Below are positions 8,764 through 15,730 of a DNA stretch of 64,000 bases, piece by piece (position 1 is the stretch's first letter; every line of letters begins with the position of its first letter). Made by a program: the position numbers and the translations under genes. Under the pieces are notes generated by a model. It was given only the letters and a program-made list of their open reading frames with translations. It did no database searches and was not told where the DNA came from. Location: assembly GCF_000144625.1 (NCBI RefSeq), contig NC_014376.1, forward strand, positions 2,666,001-2,730,000. Direction: 5' to 3'. Origin of the DNA: [Clostridium] saccharolyticum WM1. Lineage in GTDB: Bacteria; Bacillota; Clostridia; Lachnospirales; Lachnospiraceae.

Positions 8764-9861
8764 ATGAAATTAGGTATTGTCGGATTGCCAAACGTAGGTA
8801 AAAGCACCTTGTTCAATTCTCTTACAAAGGCTGGGGCAGAATCTGCTAACTATCCATTTTGTACCATTGATCCCAATGTGGGAGTTGTTCCTGTTCCGGA
8901 TGTGCGCTTAGGCCAGTTGGCCGCTCTTTATGATTCCGCAAAAATCACTCCTGCCGTTATTGAATTTGTGGATATTGCAGGACTTGTAAAAGGAGCTTCC
9001 AAAGGGGAAGGCCTGGGCAACCAGTTTCTTTCCAACATCCGGGAAGTAGATGCTATCGTCCATGTGGTCCGCTGCTTTGAGGATACCAATGTAATCCATG
9101 TAGATGGAAACGTAGATCCCCTGCGTGATATTGAAACCATAAATCTGGAGCTGATCTTTTCCGACTTGGAAATCTTAGACCGCCGCATTGCCAAAAGTAC
9201 AAAAGGCGCCATGAATGACAAATCTCTTGCAAAGGAACTGGAGATTTTAAAAAGGATCAAAGTCCACTTAGAAGATGGAAAACTTGCAAGAGGGATGGAG
9301 ATCGAGGATGGGGATGAAAAAGAATTCATATCTACCCTTAATCTTCTCACCTTTAAGCCTGTGATTTTCGCCGCCAATGTTTGCGAGGACGACCTGGCTG
9401 ATGACGGAATTTCCAATGAGTATGTGGAAAGGGTTCGCAAATTTGCAAAAGAGAATGATTGTGAAGTATTTGTTATCTGTGCTCAGATCGAACAGGAAAT
9501 CGCAGAGCTGGAAGAAGATGAAAAAAAGATGTTCCTGGAAGATCTGGGCCTTACAGAATCAGGCTTGGAGAAGCTGATCGCAGCCAGCTATCATTTGCTT
9601 GGACTCATCAGCTATTTAACTGCAGGTCCAACAGAAACAAGAGCATGGACCATAAAGGAAGGGACCAAAGCACCTCAGGCTGCCGGTAAGATCCACTCGG
9701 ATTTTGAACGTGGCTTTATACGTGCGGAGGTTGTGAATTATCAGGATCTTCTGGACTGTAAAACCTACAGTGCAGCAAAGGATAAAGGACTGGTCCGCCT
9801 GGAAGGTAAGGAATATGTAGTGAAGGATGGGGATGTTGTCCTGTTCCGATTTAATGTATAA
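8764..9861 (+). CDS. ychF: Redox-regulated ATPase/GTPase YchF (OLA1 family)
   Basis: A 365-residue Obg-superfamily P-loop protein found in almost all bacteria; it prefers ATP, binds ribosomes and is implicated in stress and translation control. The start is ATG at 8764 (MKLGIVGLPNVGKST) with AGGAAGGTAATT upstream; an extension of the frame to 8656 is AT-rich leader. The P-loop is residues 7-15, the G3-like DIAG motif follows at about residue 67, and the C-terminal TGS domain runs from about 280 to the end. It is the only gene in its block transcribed rightwards and appears monocistronic. Confidence 0.95.
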   Translation: MKLGIVGLPNVGKSTLFNSLTKAGAESANYPFCTIDPNVGVVPVPDVRLGQLAALYDSAKITPAVIEFVDIAGLVKGASKGEGLGNQFLSNIREVDAIVHVVRCFEDTNVIHVDGNVDPLRDIETINLELIFSDLEILDRRIAKSTKGAMNDKSLAKELEILKRIKVHLEDGKLARGMEIEDGDEKEFISTLNLLTFKPVIFAANVCEDDLADDGISNEYVERVRKFAKENDCEVFVICAQIEQEIAELEEDEKKMFLEDLGLTESGLEKLIAASYHLLGLISYLTAGPTETRAWTIKEGTKAPQAAGKIHSDFERGFIRAEVVNYQDLLDCKTYSAAKDKGLVRLEGKEYVVKDGDVVLFRFNV

Positions 9862-9915
9862 AGCCAGTCTCGCTGCCCCTGCCAAACCGTTATCTATATA
9901 ATACTTATAATGTAT

Positions 9916-9952
9916 GCAGAGTCAAAAAAATGATTTCAAGTTTTGGCTCTGC
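9916..9952 (+). terminator. Possible terminator stem after ychF
   Basis: GCAGAGTCAAAA and TTTTGGCTCTGC form a 12-base-pair stem with one mismatch 55 bases after the ychF stop. A run of T follows only weakly (TCCTATTGTAATTCC), so termination efficiency is doubtful. Confidence 0.4.
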
Positions 9953-10105
9953 TCCTATTGTAATTCCTTTATAAAGTATTAAACATATCAAATAGGCAGA
10001 TTACCATCTGGCAACCGGAATATATGAAGATTCACGGTCTGCTTCATCCTGACATAAACTTCAATATTGGATGACCGGATGTTCTATTTGATCATTTCGT
10101 TCAAA

Positions 10106-10176
10106 TCGAAAATGGTGCAAACAAAGCACAGTTTAACCGAATAGTAAAACTGCTTTTTTGTTTACACCATCTCCGA
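10106..10176. repeat. 71-base imperfect inverted repeat
   Basis: Two arms of about 29 bases (10106-10134 and 10147-10176) match in inverted orientation with a handful of transitions and one indel, around a 12-base loop. No T-run follows on either strand, so it does not look like a terminator. It may be the remains of a small palindromic element or encode a structured RNA. Confidence 0.55.
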
Positions 10177-10599
10177 TTCTAATCCAAAGAATTGTAACAA
10201 TTTTTAAAAACTACGTGGGGCATCTTTTCCATAACTATTTGTCAGGTTCAAATCAGAAACACCATAACCGGCTTCTATGTTTGAAGCAACCGTTTAATAC
10301 TGGTCATAAGTATTTGTTATTCTAATCTCCATATCTTTGACACTGCCGTTAGGTTTCATTCAAAACCTGGAATGGTAAGAAGCATTGCATCTGCCATTAT
10401 TCGTTGTAAAGCTATTTTATATTTAAGCTTAATTCATTACTCAGTATAGTATTCTCTCAAAGATCACTTATACTTTCATTTCCCCTATCAGTTAATGCCA
10501 TTAGTTATATAACTTTTATTGTTGAATATTACCCTGGCCACTGTAAATTTATAAGAACTTTCCAAAAGCTCTGCCTGCGTTTCTTCTTCCAGGCTGCAT

Positions 10600-11193
10600 T
10601 CAGCTTGTCTTAACTATATTTTTTCTTTCACCCAGATTTTTTAATTTCCCCAGTACAAGCATAATAGATAACGTAATTAATGCAAGCATGATACAATGAG
10701 AAACATCAGGCAATCTTACAATTTGAAAAATCACCACCATACCAACCAAAACATATAATACAACTTTGGTCCGCTTTTTGAAAACAACAGTTTCCGTTGC
10801 ATCCAAGGGTTTGTTGCTATCTTCCACCGGCGCAAGCAGCAAAATCACCACACTGGATCCTATGACCGAAACCAAACCAATGACACTGTTCCATATAGGC
10901 AATCTCATTGATATAAGTGCCGCTATTGCCATAATAATCGAAAGCAGATAACATCTTAAAGGGGTCTTTGCATGATATCCTCCCGCACAGGATCTAAGCG
11001 GGAAATAGGCAAACATAAACAATATGCTTTCCCATACCTGTCCAAGGATAATACCAATGGTTACAGTCGTCAGTATGTTCCAAATGATGATGAAACCTTG
11101 CTGTAAACCATAAATATACAGTTCCCTATCCTCTTCTCTGATGATTCCGTTTCCCTGCAATAGGGTAACTACACGTTCCGTAAAAACAGTCAT
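10600..11193 (-). CDS. agrB: AgrB-family autoinducer-peptide processing membrane protease
   Basis: A 197-residue multi-spanning membrane protein that cuts the AgrD precursor and helps cyclise it to the autoinducing peptide. The family's catalytic pair is visible as His74 (GGYHA) and Cys81 (LRCYLL), seven residues apart as in Staphylococcus AgrB His77/Cys84, with the preceding PLRSCAGG also typical. Five to six hydrophobic segments follow the amphipathic N-terminus. The start at 11193 is two bases after the agrD stop, so the two are translationally linked. The gene order, with agrD upstream of agrB, differs from the Staphylococcus agrBDCA order. Confidence 0.92.
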   Translation of the reverse strand: MTVFTERVVTLLQGNGIIREEDRELYIYGLQQGFIIIWNILTTVTIGIILGQVWESILFMFAYFPLRSCAGGYHAKTPLRCYLLSIIMAIAALISMRLPIWNSVIGLVSVIGSSVVILLLAPVEDSNKPLDATETVVFKKRTKVVLYVLVGMVVIFQIVRLPDVSHCIMLALITLSIMLVLGKLKNLGERKNIVKTS

Positions 11194-11195
11194 TG

Positions 11196-11339
11196 TTAAA
11201 ATTTGCGAAGTTTCTCAGCACCATCCGGGAGTTTTGGCTGGTGTGCGTAAAAGGTGCAAGCAGCGTTTACATTCAAAGTTGTTACCATAAGAGCCAGTGT
11301 AGCAATCACGCCACCATATTTCATAATCAGTTTTTTCAT
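11196..11339 (-). CDS. agrD: AgrD-type cyclic thiolactone autoinducer precursor
   Basis: A 47-residue peptide starting at an ATG at 11339 behind a strong AAAGGAGG. It has the three parts of AgrD: an amphipathic, basic N-terminus (MKKLIMKYGG) with a hydrophobic stretch to about residue 25, a core with one cysteine (NAACTFYA, Cys28), and a charged C-terminal tail HQPKLPDGAEKLRKF resembling the conserved QPxxP...L tail of clostridial precursors. By analogy with other clostridial AIPs, whose ring ends just before that tail, the likely ring is Cys-Thr-Phe-Tyr-Ala closed as a thiolactone; the exported N-terminal tail cannot be predicted. The gene is too short for standard ORF calling. Confidence 0.88.
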   Translation of the reverse strand: MKKLIMKYGGVIATLALMVTTLNVNAACTFYAHQPKLPDGAEKLRKF

Positions 11340-11366
11340 ATATTATTACCTCCTTTGTTTTTATTG

Positions 11367-11423
11367 ATTATATCATTTATATTCCATTATGCGGGTTTTT
11401 GCTGCGAGTGACATATGTTTTTG
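11367..11423 (-). promoter_or_regulatory. agrD promoter with direct repeats, candidate LytTR operator
   Basis: On the minus strand a -10 TATAAT lies at 11372-11367, 28 bases before the agrD start codon, without a recognisable -35. Just upstream are two identical 7-base repeats CAAAAAC, at 11401-11395 and 11423-11417, with a period of 22 bases. LytTR regulators such as AgrA bind tandem direct repeats with about two helical turns of spacing placed next to a weak -35. The layout fits autoinduction of agrD-agrB by the adjacent LytTR regulator, but the repeat sequence itself differs from the known AgrA site. Confidence 0.5.
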
Positions 11424-11480
11424 TAATGAATGAATGATCTATTAAGAAGGTGAAGAGACAGGAAGAATATTCTCCTGTTT

Positions 11481-12767
11481 TTAATCAACATACATCAGTA
11501 AAATAGAAGTGAATGTGGTTGAATTATATTCAATATCCATAGAACCATCATATTTTTCCAAAATCCTTTTTATGTTTTTGATGCCTAACCCATGATTGAT
11601 GTTATCTTTCTTCTTAGTAACCAGATTATTATCCCGTTCTATGATAATTCCATTAAAAGTATTTGAAACTTTTATTATAAATTGTCCTCTGTTATGCTTG
11701 ATTTTTACTGATATCATACGCCTGTTTTCAATGGCCTTTAGTGCATCAATGGCATTATCAAGTAAATTTCCCAAGATAGTTGCCATATCAAAAGCAGGTA
11801 CTTGTAAATCCCTTGGTAAATTAATATCCAGGCTAATTTCTGCATCCAGCTTGGAAGCTTCCTGCAGCTTAAAATTAAGTATGCTGTCAACAACTACATT
11901 GCCTGAATGTGAAAATACCGTTTTATCATCAAAAGCAGAAATTATGTCATTTAAACATTGCAGCAGTTCCTCATGGCAATGGTTTTTGGCGAGAGACTGT
12001 AATGCCAGCAATTGGTTTTTCATATCATGCCTGATTGATAAGGTTGCTTCCAAAGAAGCTTTCATAATTTCCAGCTGCTTTTCATAATATTTATTTTGCT
12101 CTGCAAATAAAAGCTTTTGGCTTTGTTCTAAAAACATTTCAGATATCTTATCATACAGATAAAATACAGAAAAGTTGGTCACCAGAATTAAGATGATACC
12201 AATAATAACATAGGAAAATTTCAAATTGCCGGACGAAAGAAGCAACAACATTAAATATAATGAGGCAAAGGGGATCACTGAAATACAAATCCAATAAGTG
12301 GATGGAATACTGATTCCTTTTTTAATATGCTTATACTTAGATAAAATGATAACCACTGCATAAGAAATGATCTGCATTGCAACAATGCCAAAAACAGAGT
12401 CAAAATCATTATGCTTTAAAATCGGAAGTTTAAAATATCCTATAAACAGAATCAGCAATACTTCTATGCACATTAGAGTCAGATAAATTGCCATAACTGA
12501 AAATATCCGTCTTTTCAATGACCCCTTATAATTAAATGTCAGCAGAAAAAAAAAGCAGATATTGGAAACCAGCATTATGACAGAAATCTTAGTCAACAGG
12601 TAAATAACTGTAATGAATACATAACAGGATGCATAGGAAGCAAACTCCCACTTTCCCTTTACCTGCCGCTGGCTGCGGTCAAATAACACCATCATAAACT
12701 TATAAATAATGTATGTCCGAAAGAGATTGGAGATCATATAAATGATATCATACATGCTTAATTGCAC
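11481..12767 (-). CDS. agrC: AgrC-like sensor histidine kinase (GHKL/HPK10)
   Basis: A 428-residue kinase with about six membrane helices in residues 5-205, then a coiled linker and a kinase core. The phospho-acceptor is His247 in SIRHDMKNQ, the AgrC-type H box; the N box LGNLLDNAIDA lies near 340 and the glycine loop HGLGIKNIK near 395. It is expected to sense the AgrD-derived peptide at the cell surface. Start is GTG at 12767, seven bases after GGAGG, overlapping the 3' end of the regulator gene by ten bases. The agrD gene begins 141 bases downstream behind its own promoter-like sequence. Confidence 0.88.
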   Translation of the reverse strand: MQLSMYDIIYMISNLFRTYIIYKFMMVLFDRSQRQVKGKWEFASYASCYVFITVIYLLTKISVIMLVSNICFFFLLTFNYKGSLKRRIFSVMAIYLTLMCIEVLLILFIGYFKLPILKHNDFDSVFGIVAMQIISYAVVIILSKYKHIKKGISIPSTYWICISVIPFASLYLMLLLLSSGNLKFSYVIIGIILILVTNFSVFYLYDKISEMFLEQSQKLLFAEQNKYYEKQLEIMKASLEATLSIRHDMKNQLLALQSLAKNHCHEELLQCLNDIISAFDDKTVFSHSGNVVVDSILNFKLQEASKLDAEISLDINLPRDLQVPAFDMATILGNLLDNAIDALKAIENRRMISVKIKHNRGQFIIKVSNTFNGIIIERDNNLVTKKKDNINHGLGIKNIKRILEKYDGSMDIEYNSTTFTSILLMYVD

Positions 12768-13486
12768 GATTCTTCCTCCTTCTCATAAGATATAAGCAAG
12801 TCCCGGACATCTTTCCTTCTGCGCTGGCTTATAAGCAAATGCTCACCATTCCGCATAATAACTTCCTCATATCTAAATTTAGATACAAAAGCATAGTTAA
12901 TGATGTAAGATCTATGAATTTGAATAAATTGATAGCTGGAAACCTGCGTTAAGACGGCTTCTATTGTGCTGTAAAAACAAACATTACCTTTAGTTGAAAC
13001 TAATTTTATTTCTCTGTCTAAACTTTCAAAATACAAAATATCTTTTATTGGAATCTTATGTACGCTATGACCAATTTTGTATGAAAACACATCATTGCGC
13101 TTCCCCAGGATTTTTAAAGCTAATTTTATATCCGCAATAATTTTCTCTTTCTCTACTGGTTTGGGCAAAAAATGCATGGGCTGCACTTCGAACAGCTGTC
13201 GGTCATAGTTATCCTTTGACGATATGTACACGATATTGGTAATATAATTTTCCAGCTCATTTCGAATCCTGTTCCCAAGCTGAATGCCATTTAAATCCTG
13301 CATTTCAATATCTAAAAATATTAAATCAAATGCATATTCATTTACTATAAATTTATATAAATCACTTCCGGAATAGAAAACCTCAACCTCTAAATGTATG
13401 CCAGATTCCTTTTGAAAATCCAAAATAATTTTTTCTATTTCTGCACAAACTATTTGCTCATCATCACAAACCGCAATTTTCAGCAT
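12758..13486 (-). CDS. agrA: LytTR-family response regulator, AgrA-like
   Basis: A 242-residue regulator. The start is taken as ATG at 13486 (MLKIAVCDDE) because AAGGTGG precedes it; the open frame extends a further eight codons without support. The receiver has Asp59 in FLDIEMQD and the acidic pair at residues 8-9; a LytTR DNA-binding domain fills about 138-235, with the typical FESLDREI and QIHRSYIIN segments. It is the first gene of the agr-like locus and is translationally coupled to the kinase. Candidate targets are the repeats upstream of agrD. Confidence 0.9.
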   Translation of the reverse strand: MLKIAVCDDEQIVCAEIEKIILDFQKESGIHLEVEVFYSGSDLYKFIVNEYAFDLIFLDIEMQDLNGIQLGNRIRNELENYITNIVYISSKDNYDRQLFEVQPMHFLPKPVEKEKIIADIKLALKILGKRNDVFSYKIGHSVHKIPIKDILYFESLDREIKLVSTKGNVCFYSTIEAVLTQVSSYQFIQIHRSYIINYAFVSKFRYEEVIMRNGEHLLISQRRRKDVRDLLISYEKEEESCN

Positions 13487-14070
13487 AAGTCCACCTTCTT
13501 TATCAGCCACTTCTCCTTTGTTTAATCATCATATTTTAATCATTATGGGAGTGTGAGCTTATTTATCCTTTGTTAAATAAAATACATCGCATCTTCCATT
13601 ATAAGGGAGGTCTACCTTTTGTGCATCTACTATTTCCAATTCTCTTTCCCATATTATTTGATAAAACTATCAGCCTTCCTATTTATTTACCGTACTTAAA
13701 ATATACTCAGGGAATTTTGCAGGAACCGCCGTCTCCGGAATAAATGGTATTCAGAAAAATCAAGCCAGCCATCTGGATATGATGTATATGACCAGGACCG
13801 ACAGGAAAAGAACTGATTTCATTCCGATACCGGTAAAATAATTCCGTAAACACCCTTCAAAAATTTTTTTATTCATTTTCTCCATGTCCTCCATGTGCAG
13901 AAAACTGTTAATACCTTCACTAATACTATAATAAGTAACACCGCTTTTTTACAGGTTGTAATTATCGTTAATGATACTTTATTTTTTCGTTTTATGAAAT
14001 CTATCTGGAATTTTTCCTTATATCATGTTAAAATCATATAATAGAGAAATTTTATATGGGGAGGAAAGTC
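13487..14070. other. Divergent intergenic region between agr locus and DUF5131 gene
   Basis: 584 bases without a credible gene. The left part carries the agr operon promoter (13598-13625). The right end carries a TATAAT at 14037-14042 about 30 bases before the DUF5131 start. The middle, around 13700-13850, is less AT rich and may be a decayed coding segment, but no protein was recognised in any frame. Confidence 0.5.
13598..13625 (-). promoter_or_regulatory. Promoter of the agr-like regulator/kinase genes
   Basis: Minus strand: TGCACA (13625-13620), 16 bases, TATAAT (13603-13598), about 110 bases before the regulator start codon. Confidence 0.5.
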
Positions 14071-14778
14071 ATGGCTGTCTGGAATCCATGGAGGGGCTGC
14101 CGCAGGTGCAGCGAAGGCTGTAAATTTTGTTATATTCATAAAGGGGACCGCAAACGAGGGATTAATACGGAAGAGATTATAAAGTCAGATAAATTTGAGG
14201 CACCGGTCGCTAAAAATAAAAAAGGCGAATATAAAATGAAATCTGGGCAAACGGTATATCTCTGTTTTTCCAGTGATTTTTTGATCGAAGAGGCCGATGA
14301 ATGGAGAAATGAATGCTGGGCAATGATGCATCAGCGTCCTGATCTGCATTTTGTCTTTTTAACAAAGCGGATTGATCGATTTTTACAGTGCATTCCAAAA
14401 AACTGGGGGGAAGGTTATGATCATGTAACGGTCGGCTGTACCATTGAAAACCAGGACAGGGCGGATTACCGTCTTCCCATATTCTCCCAGCTTCCCATTA
14501 AACATAAAAATATTATTTGCCAGCCTCTTATCGAGGATATCCACTTAGAAAACTACCTGGAAGGTATCCAACTGGTTGTCGTGGGAGGCGAATCAGATTA
14601 TCATGCAAGGCCCCTTCATTATGACTGGGTTTTATCCTTAAGAGAACAATGTATGGAAAAAGGGGTGCGTTTTCAGTTCCGGCAATGCGGCACTCATTTC
14701 ATTAAGGACGGAAAAGAATTTACCCTGAAGACCAGGGATTTATGCAGCCAGGCGCGAAAGGCCGGGATCGATTGCTGA
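14071..14778 (+). CDS. DUF5131-family protein (phage Gp37/Gp68-like)
   Basis: A 235-residue protein. The ATG at 14071 is preferred over the frame's earlier codon because GGGGAGG lies seven bases before it. The N-terminus has MAVWNPWRG followed by four cysteines, Cys10, Cys13, Cys17 and Cys20 (C-x2-C-x3-C-x2-C), then an aromatic Tyr, which resembles a metal or iron-sulfur binding knuckle as in the radical-SAM-like part of this family. The C-terminal part contains VVVGGESDYHARPL and RFQFRQCGTHF. Relatives occur in phages and in bacteria, and the function is not established. It stands alone beside an IS200/IS605 element, suggesting an acquired segment. Confidence 0.78.
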   Translation: MAVWNPWRGCRRCSEGCKFCYIHKGDRKRGINTEEIIKSDKFEAPVAKNKKGEYKMKSGQTVYLCFSSDFLIEEADEWRNECWAMMHQRPDLHFVFLTKRIDRFLQCIPKNWGEGYDHVTVGCTIENQDRADYRLPIFSQLPIKHKNIICQPLIEDIHLENYLEGIQLVVVGGESDYHARPLHYDWVLSLREQCMEKGVRFQFRQCGTHFIKDGKEFTLKTRDLCSQARKAGIDC

Positions 14779-14886
14779 TACAGTGATCGCAAAATTCCAT
14801 TCCCATACAGTATGCTTCAAAGCAATTACCTGCTGCTCCGGCCCCAATGTTATAACAGGCGAATGAACGGCAGCATTTAGTCAAGA

Positions 14887-14905
14887 CCACCCGTAAAACG
14901 GGTGG
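14887..14905. repeat. Right-end hairpin of IS200/IS605 element
   Basis: CCACCCGT-AAA-ACGGGTGG, a perfect 8-base-pair stem with a 3-base loop, downstream of tnpA. Confidence 0.75.
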
Positions 14906-15027
14906 CTTGTGAAAAGGGTATAACCCTTTGATACTAGGCCAGCGTCTCAAGGCGCTGGCTTTCACTTCGTTCAAGCCACTATGCTTTTGACTCGTCGCCG
15001 CCCCTGAAGGGGCCTTTGTAATACCGA

Positions 15028-15483
15028 CTAACCCTTAAAAGGGTCCTCGTATTCTTTTACACTTAGTTTATCTTGCATAATATCCGCTTTTTCCTGCTCC
15101 TGTATATATTTTCGGATGGTGTCCTCATTTAGTCCTACTGTGCTTACATAGTATCCTTCCGACCAAAAATGTCGGTTTCCGAATTTATACTTTAGGTTTG
15201 CGTGGCGATCAAACATCATAAGGGCGGATTTGCCTTTCAGATAACCCATAAAACTGGATACGCTAATTTTAGGCGGAATACTTACCAGCATATGTACATG
15301 ATCCGGCATAATATGGCCTTCTAAGATTTGGACCCCCTTATAATTACATAGTTGCTTCAAGACTTCTCTCAAATCTTCCTTGTATTGATTATAAATTACT
15401 TTTCGTCTATACTTAGGTGTGAAGACGATATGATATTTGCACATCCATTTCGTGTGTGCCAGTTCATTGGCTTTCTTCGCCAT
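15028..15483 (-). CDS. tnpA: IS200/IS605-family transposase (HUH, Y1)
   Basis: A 151-residue Y1 transposase. The ATG at 15483 is chosen for GGAAAGGTGATTTCA upstream; the frame extends further without support. It carries the histidine pair of the HUH metal site in PDHVHMLV (His62, His64) and the candidate nucleophile Tyr126 in the helix IRKYIQEQ; FWSEGYYVSTVG is characteristic. The protein cuts and rejoins single-stranded element ends as a dimer. The gene looks intact at full family length, so the element may still be active. Confidence 0.93.
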   Translation of the reverse strand: MAKKANELAHTKWMCKYHIVFTPKYRRKVIYNQYKEDLREVLKQLCNYKGVQILEGHIMPDHVHMLVSIPPKISVSSFMGYLKGKSALMMFDRHANLKYKFGNRHFWSEGYYVSTVGLNEDTIRKYIQEQEKADIMQDKLSVKEYEDPFKG

Positions 15484-15569
15484 TGAAATCACCTTTCCTT
15501 TCTCTAATAGTGGCTTGGACACCTCTATTATAATCGGAAAGGTGATTTTTTGTATAACTTACTGACTCG

Positions 15570-15586
15570 CACCCGCATAGCGGGTG
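15570..15586. repeat. Left-end hairpin of IS200/IS605 element
   Basis: CACCCGC-ATA-GCGGGTG, a perfect 7-base-pair stem with a 3-base loop, about 87 bases upstream of the tnpA start. Confidence 0.75.
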
Positions 15587-15657
15587 GTTTATTATTTCAC
15601 ATGGATTCATTTCTCTTAAAGAGAAACTCACCCATGTTCAACAGGCTAAAGCCCATA

Positions 15658-15713
15658 ATAAAAAAAGAGGTTTTGCTCAACAGATGACTGAAATCTGTTG
15701 TGCAAAAGCCTCT
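15658..15713 (-). terminator. Terminator of the gltBD operon
   Basis: On the minus strand a 20-base-pair stem (AGAGGCTTTTGC...CAACAGAT against its complement, loop of seven) is followed by TTTTTTTATTA. It begins 17 bases after the gltD stop. Confidence 0.92.
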
Positions 15714-15730
15714 CTTTGACTATCAAATCC

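Larger units (their letters stand above)
9862..10599. other. Gene-free region, 738 bases
   Basis: No open reading frame with a credible ribosome site was found on either strand. The composition is AT rich. It begins with a possible ychF terminator (9916-9952) and contains a large imperfect inverted repeat at 10106-10176. The sequence may be a decayed gene or element, but I could not recognise a protein in any frame. Confidence 0.5.
14880..15600 (-). mobile_element. IS200/IS605-family insertion sequence (tnpA only)
   Basis: The element consists of a single HUH transposase gene (15028-15483) between terminal hairpins with related sequence: the left-end hairpin upstream of tnpA at 15570-15586 and the right-end hairpin at 14887-14905, both built on CCACCCG/CGGGTGG. 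More stem-loops lie between tnpA and the right end (AAAGGGTATAACCCTTT; GCCAGCG...CGCTGGC; GCCCCTGAAGGGGC). No tnpB is present. Such elements move as single strands by peel-and-paste, recognising end hairpins, and leave no target duplication, so exact ends are approximate. It separates the DUF5131 gene from the gltBD terminator without disrupting a gene. Confidence 0.85.

Noticed and set aside
11455..11480. Terminator between the AgrC-like kinase and agrD
   Set aside because: ACAGGA...TCCTGT forms a small stem, but the T-run is on the plus side only, where nothing is transcribed towards it.
13900..13975. LytTR binding sites upstream of the DUF5131 gene
   Set aside because: CTGTTAAT and CGTTAATG are similar to half sites but lie 60 bases apart and not in a two-turn spacing.
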